Source: Streptomyces sp. NRRL WC-3605 (GTDB lineage: Bacteria; Actinomycetota; Actinomycetes; Streptomycetales; Streptomycetaceae). From it: DNA of 64,000 bases. Below are positions 26,073-34,162 of the stretch, piece after piece. A program made the position numbers and the translations under genes. The stretch's first letter is position 1; each line of letters starts with the position of its first letter. The notes under the pieces were generated by a model. The model was not told where the DNA came from. It made no database searches and worked only from the letters and a program-made list of their open reading frames with translations. The stretch covers positions 248,001 through 312,000 of the forward strand of contig NZ_LLZN01000045.1 in assembly GCF_001509795.1 (NCBI RefSeq). Direction: 5' to 3'.

Positions 26073-27218
26073 TCACCACTCGGCGAAGGAGTCGTCCGCG
26101 TGCCGCCACACGGGATTGCGCCAGGCGTGTCCGGCCCGGTCCGCCGACCGTACGGCCGCCTCGTCGAGGGTGATGCCGAGGCCGGGGGCGTCGTTGCGGG
26201 TCGCGTGCCCGTCGACGAAGCGGAACGGCGTCGGGTCGGCGAGGTAGGAGAGCAGGTCGGCGTCCTTGTTGTAGTGGATGCCCCGGCTCTGCTCCTGGAT
26301 CAGGAAGTTCGGGGTGGCGAAGGCGACCTGGAGGCTGGCCGCGAGGGCGATCGGGCCGAGCGGGCAATGGGGGGCGAGCTGGGCGCCGTAGGTGTCGGCG
26401 AGGGAGGCGATGCGGTGCACCTCGGTGATGCCGCCCGCGTGGGACAGGTCGGGCTGGGCGACGGCGATGCCGGCGGTGAGGGCGGGCAGGAACTCGGCCC
26501 TCGAGTAGAGCCGTTCGCCGGTGGCGAGGGGCACGGGGCTCGCCTCGACCAGGCCGGGCAGCAGGTGGCCGTGCTCGGGGAGGACGGGTTCCTCCACGAA
26601 CAGCGGGTGCAGCGGGGCGAGTTCGGCGAGGACGCGGCGGGCGCTGGCGGCGGTGAAGCGGCCGTGGAAGTCGACGGCGACGTCCCGGCCGGGGCCGAGG
26701 ACCTCGCGGGCGGCGGCCACCCGCTCGACGACGGCGGCGGTCTCGGCGGCGGTGGCGATCGGCGAGGTGACACCGGCGCCGTTCATCTTGACGGCGGTGA
26801 AGCCGGCCTCGACCTGGGCGGCTATCTGCTCGCCGAGTTCGGCGGGTTCGTCGCCGCCGACCCAGGCGTAGACCCGGACGCGTTCGCGCACGGGCCCGCC
26901 GAGCAGGGCGTGCACGGGCGCGCCGTAGGTCTTGCCGGCGATGTCCCACAGTGCCTGGTCGAGTCCGGCGACGGCACTGGAGAGGACGGGGCCGCCCCGG
27001 TAGAAGCCGCCCTTGGTGAGCACCTGCCAGTGGTCCTGGATGCGCAGCGGGTCCTGGCCGACGAGGTACTCGGCGAGCACGTCCACGGCGGCGCGTACGA
27101 CCTCGGCGCGTCCTTCGACGACGGGTTCGCCCCAGCCGACCACTCCGTCGTCGGTCTCCACCCGGCAGAACAGCCAGCGCGGCGGGACCTGGAAGGTTTC
27201 TATCCGCGTGATCTTCAC
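26073..27218 (-). CDS. dgoD: D-galactonate dehydratase
   Basis: 381 residues, enolase superfamily, nearly co-linear with E. coli DgoD. Metal ligands are D183 (in AVDFHGR), E209 (LFVEEPVLPE) and E235 (TGERLYSR). Catalytic histidines are H185 and H284 (LAPHCPLGPIALA). The C-terminal SRGIHYNKDADLLSYL region is also typical. It converts D-galactonate to 2-keto-3-deoxy-galactonate. It overlaps the GntR gene by ATGA. This is the strongest substrate marker of the operon. Confidence 0.93.
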   Translation of the reverse strand: MKITRIETFQVPPRWLFCRVETDDGVVGWGEPVVEGRAEVVRAAVDVLAEYLVGQDPLRIQDHWQVLTKGGFYRGGPVLSSAVAGLDQALWDIAGKTYGAPVHALLGGPVRERVRVYAWVGGDEPAELGEQIAAQVEAGFTAVKMNGAGVTSPIATAAETAAVVERVAAAREVLGPGRDVAVDFHGRFTAASARRVLAELAPLHPLFVEEPVLPEHGHLLPGLVEASPVPLATGERLYSRAEFLPALTAGIAVAQPDLSHAGGITEVHRIASLADTYGAQLAPHCPLGPIALAASLQVAFATPNFLIQEQSRGIHYNKDADLLSYLADPTPFRFVDGHATRNDAPGLGITLDEAAVRSADRAGHAWRNPVWRHADDSFAEW

Positions 27219-27973
27219 TTGCCCCCGGTGCCTTTCGTGTCGTCGTCGCCCGCCGCCTCGCCGGGTCCGTCCAGCCGGTCCAGGTCGCGGCCGGCCTGGA
27301 CGAGCAGGGCGCGCATCGCGGCCTCGGCGGCCCCCGGGTCCCGTTCGCGCACGGCGTCGAGGACGGCCCGGTGGGCGGGCACGGGGTCCTCGCTGTGCGG
27401 GTGGCTGTGCACGATGCGGTCGCGGTGGGCGAGGCCCGGCTCGATGACCATCTCCATGCGTTCGAGCAGTTCGTTGTGGGTGGCCGCGAGCAGCGCCCGG
27501 TGGAAGGCGAGGTCGGCCTCGACGGCGTGGCCGGGGCCGGCGCCGTCCTCGCCCATGGCGTCGAGGGCCGCCTGAAGGGCCTGCAGGTCGGCGTCGGTGC
27601 GGCGCTCGGCGGCGAGGCGCACGGCGGCCGGCTCCACGATGGCCCGGACCTCGGCGAGGTTGCGCAGCAGGGTCCGGTCGGCGTCGGTGGCCTCGCCCGC
27701 GCCCTCGAACTGCCAGCGCAGCACGTCGGCGTCGAGGAGGTTCCAGTCGGAGCGGGCCCGCACGAAGGTGCCGCGTTTCTGCCGGGCGTCGACCATGCCC
27801 TTGGCGGCGAGCACCTTCAGGGACTCGCGCAGGGCGGTGAGACTGACGTCCAACTCGCTCTGCAGCGCCACCAGGTCGAGCGTGGCACCCTCGGGGATCC
27901 GGCCGCCGAGGATGCGGCGGGCGAGGGCCTCCACGGTCTGGCCGTGCACGCCGCGGCGGGCGTAGGGCGTCAT
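27215..27973 (-). CDS. FadR/FCD-type GntR regulator (DgoR-like)
   Basis: 252 residues. The winged HTH comes first (LVALQSELDVSLTALRESLKVLAAKGMV), then an FCD effector domain with the family acid/histidine ligands (AEVRAIVEPAAVRLAAER, ADLAFHRALLAATHN, EDPVPAHRAVLDAV). Such regulators of sugar-acid operons sense the acid itself, as DgoR senses galactonate. It lies inside the operon between the SDR and dgoD genes, so it is probably an internal autoregulator. Confidence 0.92.
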   Translation of the reverse strand: MTPYARRGVHGQTVEALARRILGGRIPEGATLDLVALQSELDVSLTALRESLKVLAAKGMVDARQKRGTFVRARSDWNLLDADVLRWQFEGAGEATDADRTLLRNLAEVRAIVEPAAVRLAAERRTDADLQALQAALDAMGEDGAGPGHAVEADLAFHRALLAATHNELLERMEMVIEPGLAHRDRIVHSHPHSEDPVPAHRAVLDAVRERDPGAAEAAMRALLVQAGRDLDRLDGPGEAAGDDDTKGTGGK

Positions 27974-28016
27974 GTGGTCCAGCCTTTCTGCAGGGGGTGG
28001 GGGCGGGGGGCGCGGG

Positions 28017-28766
28017 TCATGCCGAGGACTTCACGACGCTCCAGCCGCCGTCCACGACGAGGCTGGTGCCGGTGACGAAGGAGGCGTCGTCGGAGCCCAG
28101 GAACGCGATGGCCGCGGCGACCTCGCCCGGGGTGCCGAAACGGCGGGCGGCGGTCTCGGCGACGCTGCGTTCACGGTCCTCGGGGGGCACCCGGTCCCAG
28201 GCGGCGGTGAGGATGGGCCCGGGGACGACGGCGTTGACGCGGACCTCGGGCCCGTATTCGACCGCGAGCTGCCCGCACAGGGAGAGCAGGGCGCCCTTGG
28301 ACGCGGCGTAGGCGGGGTGTCCGGGGATGCCCACGCGGGCGTGCACGGACGAGGTGAGCACGGCCGCTCCGCGCCGGGCGCGCAGGTCGGGCAGGACCGC
28401 CCGGAAGCCGAGGAAGCTCGCGGTGAGGTTGACGTCGAGCTGCCGCTGCCAGGAGGTGAGGGTCATCGCGTCGGCCGGGGCGACCTCGACGGTGTAGGCG
28501 TTGCTGACGAGGAGGTCGACGGGCCCGAAGGTGTGCGCGGCGGCCACGACTCGGCGCCAGTCGCCGTCCTCGGCCACGTCGGCGCGGACGAACAGGGCCT
28601 GGCCGCCGTCCTTCGTGATCCGTTCGGCGACGGCCGTACCGGCGTCCTCGGCGACGTCGGTGAGGACGACGGCCGCTCCTTCCCCGGCGAGGCGTCCGGC
28701 GGTGGCGGCGCCGATGCCGGAGGCCGCGCCGGTGACCACGGCGGTGCGGCCGGTGAAGCGGTCCAT
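28017..28766 (-). CDS. SDR-family dehydrogenase (probable D-galactose 1-dehydrogenase)
   Basis: 249 residues from ATG 28766. The cofactor motif is TGAASGIG, with D37 after the second strand (VVLTDVAED) favouring NAD. The catalytic set is S140, Y153 and K157 (TSSVHARVGIPGHPAYAASKGAL). The usual NNAG motif is replaced by SNAY. In context it oxidises the sugar to its lactone ahead of the SMP-30 lactonase. SDRs with this role are known for galactose, fucose and arabinose, so the sugar assignment is inferred. Confidence 0.88.
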   Translation of the reverse strand: MDRFTGRTAVVTGAASGIGAATAGRLAGEGAAVVLTDVAEDAGTAVAERITKDGGQALFVRADVAEDGDWRRVVAAAHTFGPVDLLVSNAYTVEVAPADAMTLTSWQRQLDVNLTASFLGFRAVLPDLRARRGAAVLTSSVHARVGIPGHPAYAASKGALLSLCGQLAVEYGPEVRVNAVVPGPILTAAWDRVPPEDRERSVAETAARRFGTPGEVAAAIAFLGSDDASFVTGTSLVVDGGWSVVKSSA

Positions 28767-28839
28767 CCTGGGGTCGTCTCCTTCGTGCGTGTCGGTCGTG
28801 GGCTGTGGCCGGGCGGGCGGTCCGGGCAAGATATGCGGC

Positions 28840-30906
28840 TCACTCACGTGTCAGTACCACCAGATCGGCGTCGTGACCGGCGCTCCAGGCGAACGGCAGT
28901 CCGTAGTGCAGCAGATGCGCGCCGCCGTACGTCGTGCCGGTGGCCGTGTCGCGGTAGCGGGCTGCCGGGTCCAGACCCCGCAGCCGCAGCCGGGCGGGCC
29001 GGCCGGGCACGAGCGGGGCGCCGTCGAGGCGTCCGGTGCTCAGCGCGGCGACGACCGTGCGCTCCCCGGCGTCGTACTGGACGCCGCAGGTCGGCTCGTC
29101 GGGGCTGCCGAGCAGGCGGGCCTCTCCGTGGTGGACGACGTCCCGGACCTCCTTGTAGCGGGCGATCCAGCGGGTGGCCTCCGCGCGCTCCTCGGGGGTC
29201 CAGGCCCGCAGGTCGGCGCCGATGCCGAGCACGCCGCACATGGCGTTGACGAACCGGAAGGCGAGGCTGCGCGGGCGGGGGTCGAAGACGCCGGGCGCGT
29301 CGGTGACCCAGGAGCTCATGACGTGCGGGGCGTGGGCGTGCAGGAAGCCGTACTGGATGGAGAGCCGGTCGAGCGGGGCGGTGTTGTCGCTGGGCCAGAC
29401 GACGTCGGTGCGGGCCAGCGTGAGGTGGTCGACGCGGCCGCCGCCGCCCGCGCAGCCCTCGACGGTGACGTGCGGGTGTGCGGTGCGCAGGTGGTCCAGG
29501 ACGCGCAGGTATCCGGCGACGTGCTCGGCGTCCAGGTCGACCGCTCCGGCGCCGGGCCGCCCGCGTTCGGTGGGCGGCCGGTTCATGTCCCACTTGAGGT
29601 AGTCGACGGCGTAGGTGCCGAGGAGGCGGTCCAGGGTGCCGATCACGAAGTCCTGGACGTCGGTGCGGCCGAGGTCGAGCAGCAGCTGGTTGCGGACCAG
29701 CCGGGCGGGCCGGCCGTCGACGCGGTACACCCAGTCGGAGTGTTCGGTGTGCAGGCGGCTGCCGGGGCTGACGGCCTCGGGTTCGACCCAGAGGCCGAAG
29801 TCCAGGCCGAGGCCGCGCACGTCCTCGACGAACCGGTCGAAGCCCTGCGGGAAGGCCGCCGGGTCCGGGTACCAGTCGCCCAGGCCCGCGGTGTCGTCGG
29901 CGCGCCCGGTGAACCAGCCGTCGTCCACGACGAACAGTTCGGCGCCGATGTCGGCGGCCACCTTGGCGAGTTCGAGCTGTCCGGCGGCGTCGACGTCGAA
30001 GCCGGTGGCCTCCCAGGAGTTGTAGAGGACCTTGCGGGTGCGGTGCAGGCGGTCGCCGGCGAGCCGGCGCTCGTAGCGGTGCCAGACGCGGGACAGCCCG
30101 TCGAGTCCGTCGGCGCTGAAGGCGCAGGCGAGGCGGGGGGTGGTCAGGGTGGTGCCGGGGGTGAGGACGACGGCGCTCTCGTGCGGGACGCGTCCGGCGC
30201 GGACCCGGACCGCGCCGCCGGGTTCGGCCTCGGCGGTGATGTGCCAGTTCCCGGCCCACTCCAGGGCGACCCCGTAGGCGGGGCCGTCGCCGGGGGTGCC
30301 GTCCTGCACGGCGAGCCAGGGCGCGTAGGCGTGGCCGGGGACGCCCTGGGTGCTGCCCATGGTGAACGTGCCCCTGGTCAAACGCAGTTGGGTGCGCTGG
30401 AACTCCTGGGACCACTGACCGGTGAGGTAGGTGAGCCGGGCGCCCACGGTCACCGGCACGTTCACGGCGGCCGAGTCGAAGCGTTCCAGGCGCAGTTCGC
30501 GAGCGGCGGTGTGCTCGGTCCAGCGCAGGATCACGTCGGTGCCGGGCACCGTCTCGTAGCACAGGACCGTGCGCAGGCCGAGGACGTCGTCGGTGAACGA
30601 CAGCCGCAGGCCGCCCTCGCTCTCCTCGGCGCCGGTGAACTCCCACCAGGCGCCGCGCTCCCCGCCGGGCGCCGCGGCGACCAGTTCGGCCCCGGTGAAG
30701 GGCCGTAGGCCGTACGGCAGATACTCGGCGGGAGCCGCGTCGGCCGGGGTGACGAAGTGCGTGCGGTGCGACCAGTCGAGGGCGGAGGGGCCCTCCTCGA
30801 CGCCGGCCGGTCCCCAGGCGTCCAGCTCGGCCCAGGGGCCGTCCTGGGACAGGCGGAGGGTGTAGGTGGTGTTCTCGGTGCGCAGAATCCAGCGCGGGTG
30901 CGTCAC
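28840..30906 (-). CDS. Intracellular alpha-galactosidase (GH36)
   Basis: 688 residues. The GTG start overlaps the permease stop (GTGA), so the long in-frame extension upstream is not real. It has an N-terminal beta-sandwich, a TIM barrel and a C-terminal beta domain, as in GH36. The nucleophile is D440 in YLKWDMNRP and the acid/base D507 in WPSDNTAPLDRLSIQYG. EGCAGGGGRVD and VVDDGWF are further signatures. It hydrolyses imported alpha-1,6-galactosides (melibiose, raffinose type) to galactose. There is no signal peptide. Confidence 0.95.
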   Translation of the reverse strand: MTHPRWILRTENTTYTLRLSQDGPWAELDAWGPAGVEEGPSALDWSHRTHFVTPADAAPAEYLPYGLRPFTGAELVAAAPGGERGAWWEFTGAEESEGGLRLSFTDDVLGLRTVLCYETVPGTDVILRWTEHTAARELRLERFDSAAVNVPVTVGARLTYLTGQWSQEFQRTQLRLTRGTFTMGSTQGVPGHAYAPWLAVQDGTPGDGPAYGVALEWAGNWHITAEAEPGGAVRVRAGRVPHESAVVLTPGTTLTTPRLACAFSADGLDGLSRVWHRYERRLAGDRLHRTRKVLYNSWEATGFDVDAAGQLELAKVAADIGAELFVVDDGWFTGRADDTAGLGDWYPDPAAFPQGFDRFVEDVRGLGLDFGLWVEPEAVSPGSRLHTEHSDWVYRVDGRPARLVRNQLLLDLGRTDVQDFVIGTLDRLLGTYAVDYLKWDMNRPPTERGRPGAGAVDLDAEHVAGYLRVLDHLRTAHPHVTVEGCAGGGGRVDHLTLARTDVVWPSDNTAPLDRLSIQYGFLHAHAPHVMSSWVTDAPGVFDPRPRSLAFRFVNAMCGVLGIGADLRAWTPEERAEATRWIARYKEVRDVVHHGEARLLGSPDEPTCGVQYDAGERTVVAALSTGRLDGAPLVPGRPARLRLRGLDPAARYRDTATGTTYGGAHLLHYGLPFAWSAGHDADLVVLTRE

Positions 30907-31751
30907 TTGACCGCTCCCAGGTTGAGGCCGGCCACGAAGTGCCGCTGGAAGCGCAGGAACACGGCGACGGTGGGCGCGGCGGCGATGACGGATCCGGCGG
31001 CGATGACGTTCCACATGGACACGTACTGGCCCTGGAGTCCGATGAGGGCGGCGGTGATGGGCATCTTGGTGTCGCTGCGCAGCACGGTGATGGCCCACAG
31101 CAGGTCGTTGAAGATCCAGGTGAAGGACAGGGCGCTGAGCGCGGCGAGAGCGGGCCGGGTCAGCGGGAGGATGATCCTCCAGAAGACCTGCCAGGGTCCG
31201 GCGCCGTCCACGACGGCGGCCTGCTGGATCTCGGCGGGGATGGCCCGCATGAAGCCGTGCAGCACGAAGACGTAGAAGCCGACACCGAAGCCGATCTGCA
31301 CGCCGATGAGGGCGGGCAGGGTGTCGTAGACGCCGATCATCTCGCTCAGCTTGGAGACGGGGATGAGCAGGATCTGCGGCGGCAGCAGGTTGCCGCCGAG
31401 CATGAGCAGCAGCAGGGAGCGGCGCAGCGGGAGGTCGTAGCGGCTGAGGGCGAACGCGGCCATGGCGGCGAGCGCGAGCGTCGCGAGGACGCAGGGCACG
31501 GTGACGAGCAGACTGTTGATCAGCGCGCGCTGCTGGCCGCCGTCGACCCATGCCTGGCGGAAGTTGTCCAGGGTGAAGGAGTGCGGCAGGCTGCCGAGCC
31601 CGTGGGCGGCGATGTCGTCGAAGGAGCGCAGGCTGGTCACCAGGACCAGGGCGATGGGCAGCAGCCACAGCAGGGCCAGCGCGCCCGCGCTGACATGAAA
31701 TCCGGCGGTGGCGGCCCGCCTGCGGCGTACGGCCGTGGTGGTGGCGGACAT
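30903..31751 (-). CDS. ABC sugar permease, MalG/LacG type
   Basis: 282 residues, six predicted spans. The EAA loop for ATPase contact is EIQQAAVVDGAGPWQVFWRIILPLTRPA. Together with the MalF-type permease and the lipoprotein it forms an oligosaccharide importer. No ATPase is encoded here, which suggests use of a shared MsiK-type ATPase from elsewhere in the genome, as is usual in Streptomyces. It overlaps the upstream permease gene by one base (TGATG). Confidence 0.95.
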   Translation of the reverse strand: MSATTTAVRRRRAATAGFHVSAGALALLWLLPIALVLVTSLRSFDDIAAHGLGSLPHSFTLDNFRQAWVDGGQQRALINSLLVTVPCVLATLALAAMAAFALSRYDLPLRRSLLLLMLGGNLLPPQILLIPVSKLSEMIGVYDTLPALIGVQIGFGVGFYVFVLHGFMRAIPAEIQQAAVVDGAGPWQVFWRIILPLTRPALAALSALSFTWIFNDLLWAITVLRSDTKMPITAALIGLQGQYVSMWNVIAAGSVIAAAPTVAVFLRFQRHFVAGLNLGAVK

Positions 31752-32686
31752 CAGTCGGCCTCCCGGAAGGCGCGGACGAGGTAGGAGGCGATGACGCCGA
31801 ACGCCAGCAGGAAGATGACGACGGCCAGCGCGGAGCCGTAGCCGAGCCGCAGGGACTGGAAGGCGGTCGAGTACATGTAGGTGCTCAGCAGTTCGGACGA
31901 GTGGTAGGGGCCGCCGCGGGTCAGCGACCACACGACGTCGAAGGAGCGCAGCGAGTCGATGATGATGACGGACACGACGACCGCGTTGACGCTGCGCAGC
32001 TGGGGCAGGGTGACGTGGCGGAAGCGCTGCCAGGTGCTCGCGCCGTCGACCTTGGCGGCCTCGTGGAGGGCGGGGTCGATGCCCTTGAGGCCGGCGAGGT
32101 AGAGGACCATCACGTAGCCGATCTGCCGCCACAGCGCGGGCACGATGACCGCGTACAGGGCGGTGTCCTGGTCGGCGAGCCAGGCGTGCCGCAGGCTGCC
32201 GAGGCCGACCGCCTCCAGAAGCTGGTTGAGGACACCGTCGGGCTGGTAGACGGCCTGCCAGACCAGCGCGGTCGCGACGAGCGAGAACACCACGGGCAGG
32301 AAGAGGGCGGCACGGTAGAAGCCGACGCCGCGCCGCTCCTGCTGGAGCAGCAGGGCGGCGGCGAGCCCGAGCAGGGCGGAGAGGCCGCCGAACAGGACCA
32401 GCCACAGCACGGTGTGGCCGAGGGCGCCGCGGAACACGTCGTCGGAGGCCATCTCGCGGAAGTTGCCCAGCCCGACGAATCTGGGCGCGGACACGCCGTC
32501 CCAGCTGGTGAGGGCGAGGTAGAAGCCCTGGACCGCGGGCCAGAACACCCAGACGGCCTCGGCGAGCAGCGGGACGAGGACGAAGGCGAGCACCAGCGGC
32601 GGGGTGCGCCGGGGGCCCCGGACCCGGCCGCCACGGGACGGCGCCGGGACCGGGGACTTGCGGTGGGGGGCGGTGAGGACGGCCAT
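31751..32686 (-). CDS. ABC sugar permease, MalF/LacF type
   Basis: 311 residues, six spans after a basic N-terminus. The EAA loop is ALHEAAKVDGASTWQRFRHVTLPQL. It starts one base after the substrate-binding protein stop codon. Probable cargo is an alpha-galactoside, judged from the linked GH36 and GH27 enzymes. Confidence 0.95.
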   Translation of the reverse strand: MAVLTAPHRKSPVPAPSRGGRVRGPRRTPPLVLAFVLVPLLAEAVWVFWPAVQGFYLALTSWDGVSAPRFVGLGNFREMASDDVFRGALGHTVLWLVLFGGLSALLGLAAALLLQQERRGVGFYRAALFLPVVFSLVATALVWQAVYQPDGVLNQLLEAVGLGSLRHAWLADQDTALYAVIVPALWRQIGYVMVLYLAGLKGIDPALHEAAKVDGASTWQRFRHVTLPQLRSVNAVVVSVIIIDSLRSFDVVWSLTRGGPYHSSELLSTYMYSTAFQSLRLGYGSALAVVIFLLAFGVIASYLVRAFREAD

Positions 32687-32687
32687 G

Positions 32688-33974
32688 TCAGGCCTTCCAG
32701 ATCTTCTCGGCCTCACGCTGCCAGTCGGTGAGGATGGAGTCGATCTCCTTGGGCTTGGCGAGGAACTTGGTCAGCGCGGTGTCGGCGGTGGGCTGGAGGG
32801 CGTCGCTGGAGTCGCGGTTGAAGAACTGGGTGATCTCGACGGCCTCCTCGATGTGCTTGCGGCCCTTCGTCACCAGCGGGGTGCCGGCGTCCTCGGCGTC
32901 GGGGTGGCAGGGCAGGACGGTGCCGGACGAGCCCTTGATGTAGATCTCCTGCGCCTCGGCGGTGGCGAGGTAGCCGAGCAGGTCGAGCACGCCGTCGCGG
33001 CGGCCGGTGCGGGCGCTGGCGAAGTAGCCGTCCGTGGGGGCCTCTTCGGCGAGCGGCACCTTCGGGTCGATGACGGGGAAGCGGAAGAAGTCGATGTCGT
33101 CGAGGGCGTCCTTGGGCGCCGCGTCGGCGAAGAAGGTGCCGATGAGCATCATGCCGCTGCGGCCGTTGAGCAGCGCGGTGGTGGCGTCCTGGAAGGCGCC
33201 CGCGGTGCCGTTCGGGTCGAAGTACGGCAGCACCTCGCGCCAGCGGTCGAAGACGCGGCGGACCTGCGGGTCGTCGAACCGGTGCTTGCCCGCCAGGAGT
33301 TCGCGGTGGTACTCGGCGCCGTTGATGCGGATGTCGAGGTAGTCGAACCAGGCGGAGGCCACCCAGGCGGTGTTCCCGCCGGCGCCCAGGCCGATGGGGG
33401 CGACGCCCTTGCTCTTGAGCTTCTCGCACAGGTCGAGGAACTCGTCCCATGTCTTCGGCTCGCTCACGCCCCACTTGGCGAAGTGGGACTTCCGGTAGAA
33501 CATGCCCCACCAGTAGTAGGTGGTGGGGACGAAGACCTTCTTGCCGGAGCTCGCGGTGCACAGGGAGTTCAGGGCCTTGGAGTAGCCCTTGAGTTCCGGT
33601 CCGTCCCAGAGCTCGCCGAGGTCGAGGAGGAGGTCCTTCTTGGCGTAGGCGTCCGCGACGGAGCCGGGGTACCAGGTGTAGACGTCCGGCGGGTTGGCCG
33701 AGGTGAGGTAGGTCGGCAGCTGCGTGCGGAACGTCTCCGCGGCCACCGTGTTGAGGCTGACGTCCCCGGACTTCCTCTTGCCGTAGGCGGCGACGATGTC
33801 CTGCATCGCGGCCTTGGCCTGGGGAGCGGACAGGTTGGACTGGAGGGTGACCGCGCCCGAGGAGGAGGACTTCGCGGACGAGGTGGAGGTGACGCAGCCG
33901 CTGAGCAGCGCGGCCGTCCCGGCGGCGCCGAGCCCGGCGAGGAGTTGCCGTCGGCTGGGCTGGGGGTAGGTCAT
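32688..33974 (-). CDS. ABC sugar-binding lipoprotein
   Basis: 428 residues. The N-terminus has both a twin-arginine pattern (SRRQLLAG) and a lipobox (ALLSGC), so it is probably Tat-exported and lipid-anchored, as common in Streptomyces. The mature protein is a periplasmic-binding-fold family 1 sugar receptor (Trp-rich TTYYWWGMFYRK, DGYFASARTGRRDGVLDLLGYL). AGGGAG precedes the start. It is the first gene of the 11-gene operon; the shared AT-rich element lies about 100 bases upstream. Confidence 0.95.
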   Translation of the reverse strand: MTYPQPSRRQLLAGLGAAGTAALLSGCVTSTSSAKSSSSGAVTLQSNLSAPQAKAAMQDIVAAYGKRKSGDVSLNTVAAETFRTQLPTYLTSANPPDVYTWYPGSVADAYAKKDLLLDLGELWDGPELKGYSKALNSLCTASSGKKVFVPTTYYWWGMFYRKSHFAKWGVSEPKTWDEFLDLCEKLKSKGVAPIGLGAGGNTAWVASAWFDYLDIRINGAEYHRELLAGKHRFDDPQVRRVFDRWREVLPYFDPNGTAGAFQDATTALLNGRSGMMLIGTFFADAAPKDALDDIDFFRFPVIDPKVPLAEEAPTDGYFASARTGRRDGVLDLLGYLATAEAQEIYIKGSSGTVLPCHPDAEDAGTPLVTKGRKHIEEAVEITQFFNRDSSDALQPTADTALTKFLAKPKEIDSILTDWQREAEKIWKA

Positions 33975-34071
33975 GGAGGGCTCCCTGTGGATCCGCGCGG
34001 GCGGGGCCGGCCGTCCTGACGGCCGGGGGCCCGCTCGCGGCGGATCCAGGTTCGCGTGGCGCTTCCACCAC

Positions 34072-34093
34072 GTCAAGAATAATTACTAATTTA
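34072..34093. promoter_or_regulatory. Shared AT-rich operator, importer promoter
   Basis: GTCAA, four bases, then AATTACTAATTTA, whose core AATTA-C-TAATT is a perfect palindrome. The same arrangement at the same spacing occurs at 36377-36398 before the GH27 gene. It is strikingly AT-rich for this genome. ROK- or LacI-type regulators of sugar genes use comparable sites. Confidence 0.7.
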
Positions 34094-34096
34094 TTT

Positions 34097-34162
34097 GCCT
34101 GAGGCCGGTGGCTACTTCGCCTGAGGCCGGTGGCTACTGGACCTGAGCCCGGTGGCTACTTG
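34097..34162. repeat. 22-base tandem repeat, three units
   Basis: Units at 34097-34118, 34119-34140 and 34141-34162 read GCCTGAGGCCGGTGGCTACT plus two bases; the third has two or three changes. The third unit spans the TAG stop (34156-34158) of the GH27 gene, so the gene's 3' end has been multiplied. Confidence 0.85.

Noticed and set aside
30907..31668. N-terminal extension of the GH36 enzyme
   Set aside because: It is the permease gene read in another frame; GTG 30906 overlaps the permease stop as GTGA.
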